Shown: positions 1-6,716 of the stretch, piece after piece
How positions within the stretch are numbered: position 1 is the first letter of the stretch
Layout of the letters: every line of letters begins with the position of its first letter
DNA from: Amycolatopsis sp. DSM 110486
GTDB lineage: Bacteria > Actinomycetota > Actinomycetes > Mycobacteriales > Pseudonocardiaceae
Direction of reading: 5' to 3'
Length of the DNA stretch: 64,000 nt
NCBI RefSeq assembly: GCF_019468465.1
Contig: NZ_CP080519.1
Coordinates: 1,255,001 to 1,319,000, forward strand
The notes under the pieces: generated by a model
What the model was told of the DNA's origin: nothing
Database searches by the model: none
The model's input: the letters and a program-made list of their open reading frames with translations, nothing else
Position numbers and translations under genes: made by a program

Positions 1-1
1 C

Positions 2-313
2 GTCGCGTTTCGCACGCGACGGTCGGACGAGGGCGCGGGGACGGCACCGTCCCGCGGTGAGCGGCTCGTCGCGTCACGCTGGTTCGCCCGCCACGCACCG
101 GGAGCGCTCGAGACGTGGCTGGACCGCGCAGCGCTCAGAGCCGAAGAGGAACGACTGCTGGCTTCGCATCCCGCGACGCTGCAAGTCCGCCCGCCTGTCG
201 GCAGCGCCCGCATCGGCCGCACCGAGCGCCGCCCGCACCTGATGCGCGCCGCGGTGGACACTGGACTCCAAGCGGCGCTGAACGAACTCTCCGCGGTGAA
301 GGAAACACCATGA
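2..313 (+). CDS. 3' end of an unrecognised protein (partial)
   Basis: The frame is open from base 2 to a TGA at 311-313, about 103 codons, with strongly GC-rich third positions and a plausible protein (for example WFARHAPGALETWLDRAAL near bases 92-148). The stop overlaps the ATG of the thioesterase by ATGA, which implies translational coupling and an operon that begins left of the window. The visible part is rich in Ala, Arg, Leu and Glu, probably helical, with no signal peptide or membrane segment. I do not recognise the family. It has no start codon here because the gene is cut by the window edge. Confidence 0.6.
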   Translation, partial: VAFRTRRSDEGAGTAPSRGERLVASRWFARHAPGALETWLDRAALRAEEERLLASHPATLQVRPPVGSARIGRTERRPHLMRAAVDTGLQAALNELSAVKETP

Positions 314-822
314 CCAACACCACCGATGCCGAGCGCGTGCGCGTCGTGTCCTGGGCCGACCACCTCGCATTCGCCACCGCGGCCGCCGAGCTCAGCGGGC
401 TGGAGTTCCTTCGCGCCATGGCCCGCGGCGACCTCCCCTCCGCGCCGATGATGGACCTCGTCGGCCTCCGCCTGATCTCGGCGTCACCCGGCGAGACCGT
501 CTTCCGCCTCACCCCGGGCGAATACCACTACAACCCGATGTGGACCGTCCACGGCGGCCTCTACGCCACGATGCTCGACTCGGCGGCCGCGTGCGCCGTG
601 CACACGACCCTCCCCGTCGGCAGCGGGTTCAGCACCCTGGACCTCTCCGTCCGCTTCCTCAAGGCCGTCCGCATCGACACGGGCCCCATCACGGCCACCG
701 GTCGCGTCCTGCACTCGGGACCCCAGGTCGTGCTGGCCGACGCACGCCTGGAGGACACCTCCGGCACGCTCCTGGCCACGGCGACGGCGAACTGCTTCGT
801 GTCCCGAGCGTCCGGTACGTAA
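310..822 (+). CDS. PaaI-family hotdog-fold acyl-CoA thioesterase
   Basis: The product is 170 residues, the usual length for PaaI/YdiI-type thioesterases. The hotdog signature is clear: an HGG-x6-LDSA stretch near residues 80-90 (VHGGLYATMLDSAAACAV) and the strand pattern TLDLSVRFLKAV followed by GRVLHSG. These enzymes hydrolyse the thioester of aromatic or short acyl-CoAs in the cytosol as homotetramers. The ATG at 310 is chosen because it couples by ATGA overlap to the upstream gene and because upstream sequence in this frame looks non-coding. The substrate cannot be told from sequence. The upstream partner is unknown, so pathway assignment is open. Confidence 0.85.
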   Translation: MTNTTDAERVRVVSWADHLAFATAAAELSGLEFLRAMARGDLPSAPMMDLVGLRLISASPGETVFRLTPGEYHYNPMWTVHGGLYATMLDSAAACAVHTTLPVGSGFSTLDLSVRFLKAVRIDTGPITATGRVLHSGPQVVLADARLEDTSGTLLATATANCFVSRASGT

Positions 823-878
823 CGAAGGAGACGAATGCCGCGATCGATTGATCATCCCGCGGATCCGAGGAGCAGCCT

Positions 879-1157
879 GTGTCACCACGCGCCATCGTCG
901 CGTTCGTCAGCGTCGCGGCCATCGTCATCGGGGTGTTCCTCTCGTTGCGCGGCCTCATCGGGGGCCCCGACTTCGTGACCCCGGCCGGCGCGGCGTGTGA
1001 CCCCGCGTTCGCGTGGCAGGACGACTCACTCGGCGACTGCTTCGCCGTGGAGCGGCACAGCCCGGCGTTCGCCCTCGTCCTCGCGCACATCGGGCTCCTC
1101 GGGCTGATCTACGCGCGCCTGCTCATGACCCGGAAGAGGAAGCTCAGCGTGCGGTGA
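879..1157 (+). CDS. Small two-helix membrane protein, unknown function
   Basis: The GTG at 879 has a GAGGAG ribosome site at 867-872. The 92-residue product has one hydrophobic helix at about residues 5-24 and a second at about 66-84, with a polar loop between containing two cysteines (AACDPAF and GDCFAV), which could pair outside the membrane. It ends with a basic tail (TRKRKLSVR), as expected for a cytosolic end. No family is recognised. Its last bases overlap a pseudogene tail on the other strand. Confidence 0.6.
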   Translation: MSPRAIVAFVSVAAIVIGVFLSLRGLIGGPDFVTPAGAACDPAFAWQDDSLGDCFAVERHSPAFALVLAHIGLLGLIYARLLMTRKRKLSVR

Positions 1158-1230
1158 CGCGGCCCAGGAAGGCGACCTCCGCGGCGACCGTGTCCGCGAA
1201 GCTCGCGCCGCCCTCGTAGACGTCGTAGTC
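1144..1230 (-). pseudogene. C-terminal tail of a scrambled alpha/beta hydrolase
   Basis: Reading the minus strand from 1230 to a TGA at 1146-1144 gives a coding-like tail beginning DYDVYEGGASF and ending LGRVTAR. It fits the end of the dienelactone-hydrolase-like family, where a catalytic His lies just before a DVY motif. The rest of that gene lies in other pieces at 1405-1547 and 1673-2284 in the opposite orientation. Confidence 0.5.
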
Positions 1231-1385
1231 GGTAGGCGTTCGTTTTCCCCCACGCGTGTTGGTTTTCTTTCGCGGCGAGGTAGGCGCGGTCGATGTCCGT
1301 GGAGTCGGCGACGGTGAACTCCGCGACCGCGGAGCCGTCGTGCGGGTTCGAGTCGCGCAGCTGTTTGCCGCTGCTACCCGCTCGC
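1231..1385 (-). pseudogene. Fragment A of a scrambled aldehyde dehydrogenase
   Basis: The minus strand reads GSSGKQLRDSNPHDGSAVAE and continues to AWGKTNAY, the N-terminal domain opening of an NAD(P)-dependent aldehyde dehydrogenase of the benzaldehyde-dehydrogenase type (a GK-x-L-x-D-x-NP start, then a pattern like AYLAAKENQ-x-AW). The next residues expected in the family (RRAVFEQAIRY) are absent here but occur on the opposite strand at 1549, so the gene has been cut and inverted. Confidence 0.6.
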
Positions 1386-1404
1386 CCGCAAGCTTGGCCT
1401 GGCG

Positions 1405-1547
1405 CCGCCCGGTCCGGCGCGCGGCGATGGTGGCGGTGCCGTTGCTGCTGGTGGTTCTCGAACACGACTCGATGGCGCCGATCGGCCCGGCTCTGCGCCT
1501 CGCGGCCACCGCGCCGTCGGCAGAGCTGCACTGGGTTCCGGCGGCCA
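1405..1547 (+). pseudogene. Fragment of the scrambled alpha/beta hydrolase (acid-residue region)
   Basis: The plus strand reads RRPVRRAAMVAVPLLLVVLE then HDSMAPIGPAL and AELHWVPA. This is the strand-turn region of an alpha/beta hydrolase that carries the catalytic Asp (here in EHDSMAP) and leads into the catalytic His segment. The expected continuation (GHYDVY...) is found inverted at 1230-1144. Confidence 0.55.
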
Positions 1548-1548
1548 C

Positions 1549-1672
1549 CGGCGGACGGTGTTCGAGCAGGCGATCCGGTACGTCGAGGACCACGGGGGCG
1601 AGATCACCGAGGTGATCATCGACGAACTCGGCGGCACCCGCCTGAAGGCCGCGTTCGAGACCGGCCTGGTCG
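1549..1672 (+). pseudogene. Fragment B of the scrambled aldehyde dehydrogenase
   Basis: The plus strand reads RTVFEQAIRYVEDHGGEITE then VIIDELGGTRLKAAFE. This follows directly on fragment A (…AWGKTNAY) in the aldehyde dehydrogenase fold, but A is on the minus strand. At about 1673 the sequence passes without a stop into hydrolase sequence (GAIKAGGLAAFETRFRRAG), so the junction is a fusion of two unrelated genes. Confidence 0.6.
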
Positions 1673-1706
1673 GCGCGATCAAGGCCGGCGGCCTCGCCGC
1701 GTTCGA

Positions 1707-1736
1707 GACCCGGTTCCGGCGCGCCGGAACCGGGTC
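1707..1736. repeat. Perfect 30-bp palindrome at a pseudogene frameshift
   Basis: The sequence is a perfect palindrome of 30 bases centred on CGCG. The natural core TTCCGGCGCGCCGGAA codes for FRRAG in the hydrolase. The extra ACCGGGTC at 1729-1736 is the reverse complement of GACCCGGT at 1707-1714 and causes the frameshift, as expected of a template-switch insertion. Confidence 0.8.
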
Positions 1737-1787
1737 GCGAGTGTCGTGTTCGACTACCGCGGCTTCGGCGGCTCCGAGGAGCAGACG

Positions 1788-1842
1788 CGCGACACCCACC
1801 GGTTCGCGGTAGACGCGGTTCTCCTTGTCCTCGATCGGCGAG
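1788..1842 (-). pseudogene. Fragment C of the scrambled aldehyde dehydrogenase, inside the hydrolase remnant
   Basis: The minus strand reads PIEDKENRVYREPVGV, a stretch that in aldehyde dehydrogenases lies just before the cofactor-site motif PWNFP or PFNFP. About 50 bp of it are inserted, in reverse orientation, in the hydrolase between TRD (…CGCGAC, 1792) and EVVSLPRQ (1855). Similar ACGCGAC-like bases flank both sides of the insert. Confidence 0.55.
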
Positions 1843-2285
1843 GGCAGGACGCGACGAAGTGGTTTCCTTGCCGCGCCAGCGCGAGGACTACCGCACGGTC
1901 GTCGGCTTGGCGGCGGCCCAGCCGACGCTCGACGCGAGCCGGATCGTCGTGTGGGGCACGTCTTTCGCGGGGCTGCAGGTGGTGGATCTCGCCGTCACGG
2001 ACCGGCGGATCGCCGGCGCGATCGCGCAGTCTCCGCTCGTCGACGCGGTGGCGGCCGCGCGGCTCGTTCCGACCGGCCAGTCGCTGCGGCTGTTCGGGCC
2101 GGCCGCGCAGGACGCGGTCGGCGGGCCGCTGGGCCGGCCGCCGCGGTACGCCCCCGGGGCAGGCGATCCCGGCGACCTCGCCATCGGCACCACGCCGGAC
2201 TCGCGGTTCGGCGAACGCCTGATGACCCCGGACGAAGGCACGGTCTGGCGCAACCAGGTCGCCGCGCGGTCGCTGCTCAATGAAC

Positions 2286-2329
2286 TGCTTGTCAAGATCG
2301 GCCCATCCAGCAGCCAGAGTCGAGATCAT
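2286..2329 (-). pseudogene. N-terminus of the scrambled aldehyde dehydrogenase
   Basis: The minus-strand ATG at 2329 begins MISTLAAGWADLDKQFI, a plausible aldehyde dehydrogenase start whose expected next residues (a GEWR-GSSGKQL motif) are found at 1385 instead. After KQF the strand runs into the hydrolase remnant read backwards. The gene was therefore transcribed leftwards from the 2330-2560 region. Confidence 0.5.
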
Positions 2330-2419
2330 GCTCCACCGATGGCACGGCGTCGGCTCCGATCCCGCTGTGCGGCAAGGGAAATCGGTAACCGAAGCCCAGG
2401 TCTGGCCGAACGGCTACGA

Positions 2420-2459
2420 ATGTCTGTCCCCGAGGACGGAGGACCACCCGGACAGACAT
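2420..2459. promoter_or_regulatory. 10-20-10 inverted repeat, probable operator of the dead dehydrogenase gene
   Basis: ATGTCTGTCC (2420-2429) and GGACAGACAT (2450-2459) are perfect inverted repeats 20 bp apart, about 90 bp upstream of the aldehyde dehydrogenase ATG at 2329. This looks like a two-half-site regulator target left behind. The rest of 2330-2628 shows no gene. Confidence 0.45.
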
Positions 2460-2628
2460 CAGTGACCGTTCAGCCCACTTTCGGGGCAAATCGCCCGGAC
2501 GGGCGCACACTGTGACCGCGGAGCAGCCGCTCGCCCTCCCCCAGCTGCTCCGCCCCCTCACCGGCAGGTGGTGGCGGAGTCCCCCGAGACCCGTCACCGC
2601 CTGCTTTTCCATTTGCCCTGTAGGAGAC

Positions 2629-2662
2629 GCTGTTTGCCTCTTAGGCAAACAGCAGGCATAGT
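2629..2662 (+). promoter_or_regulatory. Promoter with overlapping perfect dyad, aldolase gene
   Basis: A -35-like TTGCCT (2634-2639), 17-bp spacer and -10-like CATAGT (2657-2662) precede the class II aldolase. An 11-bp perfect inverted repeat, GCTGTTTGCCT-CTT-AGGCAAACAGC (2629-2653), covers the -35 and spacer. A protein bound there would block polymerase, so this is a probable repressor operator. No regulator gene lies next to it. Confidence 0.55.
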
Positions 2663-2699
2663 GCAGAGGAGCCAGCACCCCCGAGCGAGGAGGACGAGC

Positions 2700-3500
2700 G
2701 TGAGCATTTCCACCGAAGCACCGGAGTCCGGCACCGCCGACCAGCTCGACCTGGGCGACCTGCCGGCGGAGGCGGGCACGGTCGAAGCCGAACGCGCGGC
2801 GCGCAAACGCGATCTCGCCGTGGCGTTGCGGCTGTTCGCCCGCTACGGCTTCGACGAGGGGATCGCCGGGCACCTCACCGTGCGCGATCCCGAGTTCCCG
2901 GACCGGTTCTGGGTCAACCCGTACGCGGTGCACTTCTCCCGCATCAAGGTCGGCGACCTGCTGCTCATCGACGAGAACGGCAAGGTCGCCGAAGGTTCCC
3001 GGCGGACGAACAAGGCCGCGTTCTGGATCCACTCCTCGGTGCACCGGGCGCGCCCGGACGTCGTGGCGGTGGCCCACGCGCACAGCGTGTACGGCCGCGC
3101 GTTCGCCGCGCTCGGAAAGGAACTCGCTCCGATCATCCAGGAATCCTGCGCGTTCTACGGCGATCATGTCCTGTTCGACGAGTACAAGGGTCTTGTGCTG
3201 GAGAAGACAGAAGGCGAGCGGATTGCCACACGTCTTGGTGGACAACGCGCAGCAATCCTGCGCCACCACGGACTGCTCACCGTCGGCCGGTCCGTGGCCG
3301 AGGCCGCGTGGTGGTTCATCGCCATGGACCGCGCGTGCCAGATGCAGCTGCTCGCCGACGCCGCGGGCACCCCGCGCGTCATGACGGACGAGGAAGCGAC
3401 GCTGGCCCACCGCCAGTTCGGCAGCGCCAACATGGCGCGCCACAGTTTTAACATCATGGCGGACGTCGTGGTGGAAACCGAACCCGACGTGCTCGACTGA
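2700..3500 (+). CDS. Class II aldolase/adducin family protein
   Basis: The 266-residue product is a class II aldolase/adducin domain of normal length. Metal-ligand motifs are visible: AVAHAHS in the middle and ILRHHGLLTVG towards the C-terminus. The N-terminal domain shows the fold's GIAGHLTVRDP and FWVNPYAVHFSRI segments. Relatives are zinc-dependent aldolases or decarboxylases of sugar phosphates and aldonate-like compounds. The substrate of this one is unknown. GTG at 2700 is chosen over the upstream ATG at 2568 because an AGGAGG site (2688-2693) lies 6 bp before it and the promoter ends at 2662. Confidence 0.85.
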   Translation: MSISTEAPESGTADQLDLGDLPAEAGTVEAERAARKRDLAVALRLFARYGFDEGIAGHLTVRDPEFPDRFWVNPYAVHFSRIKVGDLLLIDENGKVAEGSRRTNKAAFWIHSSVHRARPDVVAVAHAHSVYGRAFAALGKELAPIIQESCAFYGDHVLFDEYKGLVLEKTEGERIATRLGGQRAAILRHHGLLTVGRSVAEAAWWFIAMDRACQMQLLADAAGTPRVMTDEEATLAHRQFGSANMARHSFNIMADVVVETEPDVLD

Positions 3501-3816
3501 CACCGTTCAACGTGCCCGCCGCAGTTCCCCGCGCACCGCCGAGCCACATCACCACGGCCCGCTGGTGCGCGTTTTCGAACAGCCCGCGTCCGAATTCGAA
3601 ACCCGCCACTACCGCGGTTTCCTGGCGCAGCGCACCGGCGGTTCCCAGGTCCGAACCTGCGCAAAGCCGGACACGGGCCGACGGCCGGAGTGCGGGCTCC
3701 GGGCGCCGGCCCGCCGGGGCCGCGGACCCTGCGCGGCGGGGATGGCGTCGCGCAAGGCTGGGCCGCCTGGAGGAAAGCCGGTGGCGGCAAGAGAAATCCC
3801 CCGCCACGAGGGAACC
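3501..3816. other. 316-bp gap with no convincing gene
   Basis: The gap separates the aldolase from the converging hydrolase. On the plus strand 3549-3645 reads as protein-like (HHGPLVRVFEQPASEF...) but has no start and loses coding character by about 3700, so it may be a gene scrap. TTTCGAA (3573-3579) and TTCGAAA (3595-3601) form a small inverted repeat. Nothing else is seen. Confidence 0.3.
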
Positions 3817-4689
3817 TCAGCGCGACGGAGCCACGCGGCCCAGGAAGTCGCGGATGTGGGCAGCGACCTCGTCGCCCGCGCTTTCGAGGAGGAAGTGGCC
3901 GCCGTCGAGGAGGTGGACTTCGGCGTGGGGCACGTCAGTGGAGAAAGCGGTGGCGCCGTCCGGGCCGAAGATCGGGTCGTTCTTGCCCCAGACCGCGAGG
4001 ACGGGCGGCTGGCTCTTGCGCAGGTACTCGTGCAGCGCGGGGTACAGCGGCGGGTTGGTGGCGTAGTCGCGGAAGAGCGCGAGCTGGATCTCGTCGTTGC
4101 CCGGGCGCGAAAGCAGCGCGAAGTCGTGGTTCCAGGTGTCGGGGCTGACGAGGGTCTCGTCGGGGACGCCGGTGAGGTACTGCCACTTCGTCAGGTCGAG
4201 GCTGAGCGCGCCGCGGATGTTGGCCTCGGTCTCGGCGTTCTGCTCGGCCTGGTAGTCCCACACGGTCTTCCAGAAGCCGTCGACGAAACCGGCGTCGTAG
4301 CCGTTGCCGTTCTGGGTGATGATCGCGGTGATGGAGTCAGGGTTGGCGAGCGCGAGGCGCCAGCCGATGGGGGCGCCGTAGTCCTGCACGTAGATCGCGT
4401 AGCGGGTGACGTCGAGCTGGCGCAGCAGGCCGGCCGTGAGGTCCGTCAGCGCGTCGAAGGTGTAGCCGAACTCGTCGGCCGACGGCGCGTCGGACAGGCC
4501 GAAACCGAGGTGGTCGGGCGCGATCACGTGGTAGCGGTCGGCCAGCGCCGGGATCAGGTTCCGGAACATGAACGAGCTGGTCGGGAAGCCGTGCAGCAGC
4601 ACGACCACGGGGGCGTCGGCGGGCCCGGCCTCGCGGTAGAAGAGCTGCCGGCCGTCGGCGGTCGCGTAGCGGTGGTGAACAGCGGTCAT
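3817..4689 (-). CDS. Haloalkane-dehalogenase/epoxide-hydrolase-like alpha/beta hydrolase
   Basis: The 290-residue protein is a full alpha/beta hydrolase. The oxyanion segment is LLHGFPTSSFMFRNLIPAL near residues 30-50. The nucleophile is Asp, not Ser, in YVQDYGAPIGW near residue 105, the hallmark of haloalkane dehalogenases and epoxide hydrolases. The acid is in the WGKNDPIFGP region and the base in GGHFLLE near residue 268. The ATG at 4689 has an AGGAG site. It is transcribed divergently from the CGNR regulator at 4783, the likely controller. The choice between dehalogenase and epoxide hydrolase is open, as the lid tyrosines cannot be judged by eye. Confidence 0.85.
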   Translation of the reverse strand: MTAVHHRYATADGRQLFYREAGPADAPVVVLLHGFPTSSFMFRNLIPALADRYHVIAPDHLGFGLSDAPSADEFGYTFDALTDLTAGLLRQLDVTRYAIYVQDYGAPIGWRLALANPDSITAIITQNGNGYDAGFVDGFWKTVWDYQAEQNAETEANIRGALSLDLTKWQYLTGVPDETLVSPDTWNHDFALLSRPGNDEIQLALFRDYATNPPLYPALHEYLRKSQPPVLAVWGKNDPIFGPDGATAFSTDVPHAEVHLLDGGHFLLESAGDEVAAHIRDFLGRVAPSR

Positions 4690-4747
4690 GATATCTAACT
4701 CCTATCGTCGTATTTGATGGTTAGAACTCAAACAGGGTCTGCCTAAC

Positions 4748-4776
4748 TTGTCAACCCTGAGTTTGCCGGTTAGCCT
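4748..4776 (+). promoter_or_regulatory. Leaderless promoter of the CGNR regulator
   Basis: TTGTCA (4748-4753), a 17-bp spacer and TAGCCT (4771-4776) form a good promoter. Transcription would start about 7 bases later, on the GTG at 4783, so the mRNA has no leader. No ribosome site is present. GGTTAG occurs at 4719-4724 and 4768-4773 and may be a half-site for the divergent pair. Confidence 0.6.
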
Positions 4777-4782
4777 GAACTC

Positions 4783-5283
4783 GTGACCGACGAGAAGCTG
4801 CTGCTCGACCTGCTGAACACCACCCCGGTGCTCGACGGGACGCCGCGCGACGAGCTCGCCGACGCCGAGCTGGGCCGCGAGTGGCTCACCGCCCACGGAC
4901 AGCCGGCGTCCGCGCAGGAGTGGCGCGCGCTGGTCGACGTGCGCGCGGCGCTGCAGGACGTCGTGCGCGGCGACGCGGAGCCGGAAGCCTTGGCCCCCTT
5001 CGTCGACGGCCTCGTCTACCGCGCGGTCTTCGACGACGGCGGCATCAAGTGGGACCTCGACACCGCGCCCGGCCGCGCGGCCGCCTCGCGCGCGGTGCTG
5101 GCCTGGGACACGCTGCGCCACGCCAGCCCCGGCCGCCTGCGGCCGTGCGCGAACCCGGAGTGCCGCCGGTTCCTCATCGACCACAGCAAGCCGAACACCG
5201 CCCGCTGGTGCTCGATGGCCGTGTGCGGCAACCGCATGAAGGCCCGCCGCCACTACCAGCGAACCCGCCAGGCCGGCGCGTGA
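4783..5283 (+). CDS. CGNR zinc-finger (ABATE-domain) transcriptional regulator
   Basis: The 166-residue product has an N-terminal ABATE-type helical domain (LLDLLNTTPVLDG start, about residues 1-115). The C-terminal CGNR zinc finger has CANPECRRFLIDHS followed by WCSMAVCGNRMKARRHYQR, with four cysteines and the family's CGNR-x-KxRRHYQR basic tail. Such proteins are common in actinomycetes beside small oxidoreductase or hydrolase genes, and the divergent arrangement points to control of the hydrolase at 3817-4689. The GTG start coincides with the predicted transcription start. Confidence 0.9.
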   Translation: MTDEKLLLDLLNTTPVLDGTPRDELADAELGREWLTAHGQPASAQEWRALVDVRAALQDVVRGDAEPEALAPFVDGLVYRAVFDDGGIKWDLDTAPGRAAASRAVLAWDTLRHASPGRLRPCANPECRRFLIDHSKPNTARWCSMAVCGNRMKARRHYQRTRQAGA

Positions 5284-5307
5284 CCGGCCGCCGGGTGGTG
5301 TCCGATC

Positions 5308-5889
5308 ATGGGTGACGACAGCGACATCGACCGCCTGGTCGCGCGCAAACTCCAGCAGCTGCGCACGGATCGCGGGCTCACGCTCACCCACCTCGCGGAA
5401 CTCACGGGGATCTCCGTCGCCCATCTGTCGCGCCTCGAACGCGGGGAACGGCAGCCCTCGATCGGCAGCCTCCTGCAGCTCGCGCGCACGTACGGCATCT
5501 CGATCGGCAAGCTCGTGGCCGACCAGCCCGACGAGGACTACCACCTCGTGCGCGCCGGCCAGGGCGTGGCGCACGAAAACGCCGAGGGCCGCTACGAGGT
5601 GCTCAGCGGGCCGCGCGCCACCATCGCGGTGGTCGGGCTCGAACTGCCGCCCGGCACCGAAACCGGCGCCGTGCACCACACCGGCGAGGAATGGCTCCAC
5701 GTCCGCGCCGGCGCCGTCGCACTGCTCCTGGGCGACGAGGAGATCTCGCTCAAGGCCGGCGACTCCATCCAGTTCGACTCCGGCCGCACGCACCGGCTGC
5801 ACAACCCGTCGGCCCGCGCCGCGCGGGTGCTCATCGCGTCGACCGCGTCAGCCGTCCACCATCCCGTGTCCGGTTCCGAACACCCCTGA
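5308..5889 (+). CDS. XRE-family regulator with C-terminal cupin domain
   Basis: Residues 5-65 form an XRE helix-turn-helix (LTHLAELTGISVAHLSRLERGERQPSIGSLLQLA). Residues 110-185 form a cupin_2 domain (GAVHHTGEEWLHVRAGAVALL...GDSIQFDSGRTHRLHNPS) with the His/Glu/His metal or ligand set. This architecture usually senses a small metabolite. It lies 24 bp after the CGNR gene and 10 bp before the MOSC gene, so it may be co-transcribed with both. Confidence 0.9.
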   Translation: MGDDSDIDRLVARKLQQLRTDRGLTLTHLAELTGISVAHLSRLERGERQPSIGSLLQLARTYGISIGKLVADQPDEDYHLVRAGQGVAHENAEGRYEVLSGPRATIAVVGLELPPGTETGAVHHTGEEWLHVRAGAVALLLGDEEISLKAGDSIQFDSGRTHRLHNPSARAARVLIASTASAVHHPVSGSEHP

Positions 5890-5899
5890 GGAGGCAGAC

Positions 5900-6712
5900 G
5901 TGCGTGTAGTCGCGTTGCGGCGTTACCCGGTAAAATCGATGCTCGGCGAGGAAGTCATCGAAGCAAGAGTCGACGCCGCCGGTCTCGACGGCGACCGCAC
6001 GCTCGCCGTGATCGACTCCGACACCGGCTTCGTCGCGACGGCGAAGCACCCGCGCCTGTGGCGCCGCCTCCTGGAGCTCGCGGCCGAGACCGACGGCCGC
6101 GTGTTCATCACCTTCCCCGACGGCACTAAGCTGGCCGCCGACGACCCCGAAGCCGGCTCGCGCCTGTCGGACCTGCTGGGCCGCGCGATCACGGTGTCCG
6201 GAATCCGGCCCGACGGCGCGTCCGTGGAGCGCCCGGCACCGGAAGACGTGCTCGACAACGGCGTGAGCGCCGTGGTTCCGGCGCAGACGCTGCAGATCGG
6301 GCAGGGCACGCCCGGCCACAACTTCGTGGACCACTCCCCGATCCACCTCATCAGCACCGCGACGCTGGATCACCTCGACACCGAGGCCATCCGGTACCGG
6401 CCGAATCTCGTCATCGCGACCCCGCCCGGCACCGGCGCGTTCGTCGAGAACCACTGGCTGGGCAAGGAAATCCAGTTCGGCGAGGTCGGCACGGGTGCGC
6501 GGCTGCGGGTCACGCTGCCCACGCCGCGATGCGCCGTGCCGTCGCTCGCCCACGGCACGCTGCCGCGCAACCCGCAGGCGGTGCGGGCGGTGATGGCGGG
6601 CAACCGCGTCGATGTCGCCGGCCTCGGCAAGGCCATGCCGTGCGCGGGCGCGTACGCCGAGGTCGTGCGGCCGGGCACGCTCCACCTGGACGATCCGATC
6701 ACCCTGGCCTGA
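5900..6712 (+). CDS. MOSC domain protein (MOSC_N plus MOSC)
   Basis: The 270-residue protein opens with the MOSC N-terminal beta-barrel (ALRRYPVKSMLGEEV). The MOSC domain follows from about residue 120, with the conserved cysteine in LPTPRCAVPSLAHG near residue 213 that in relatives holds the sulfur or molybdopterin ligand. Known relatives are molybdenum-cofactor sulfurase C-termini and mARC-type reductases. No partner reductase lies beside it. GTG at 5900 has a GGAGG site formed by the end of the XRE gene. It converges with the nitroreductase with 4 bp between stops. Confidence 0.85.
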   Translation: MRVVALRRYPVKSMLGEEVIEARVDAAGLDGDRTLAVIDSDTGFVATAKHPRLWRRLLELAAETDGRVFITFPDGTKLAADDPEAGSRLSDLLGRAITVSGIRPDGASVERPAPEDVLDNGVSAVVPAQTLQIGQGTPGHNFVDHSPIHLISTATLDHLDTEAIRYRPNLVIATPPGTGAFVENHWLGKEIQFGEVGTGARLRVTLPTPRCAVPSLAHGTLPRNPQAVRAVMAGNRVDVAGLGKAMPCAGAYAEVVRPGTLHLDDPITLA

Positions 6713-6716
6713 CAGC

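Larger units (their letters stand above)
1673..2284 (+). pseudogene. Main body of the scrambled alpha/beta hydrolase, frameshifted
   Basis: The pieces are GAIKAGGLAAFETRFRRAG (1673-1729), VASVVFDYRGFGGSEEQTRD (1737-1792) and, after an inserted aldehyde dehydrogenase scrap, EVVSLPRQREDYRTVVGL to SLLN (1855-2284). The nucleophile elbow is intact: VVWGTSFAG near 1948-1974, a G-x-S-x-G motif. The frame changes at the palindrome at 1707-1736 and again at the insert, so no intact protein can be made. The C-terminal third is missing at 2284, where aldehyde dehydrogenase sequence begins on the other strand. Confidence 0.65.

Noticed and set aside
1293..2222. 309-codon plus-strand frame as an intact hydrolase gene
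   Set aside because: Only a short stretch (ASVVFDYRGFGGS) is hydrolase-like in this frame; the rest is out of frame, so it is part of the pseudogene mosaic.
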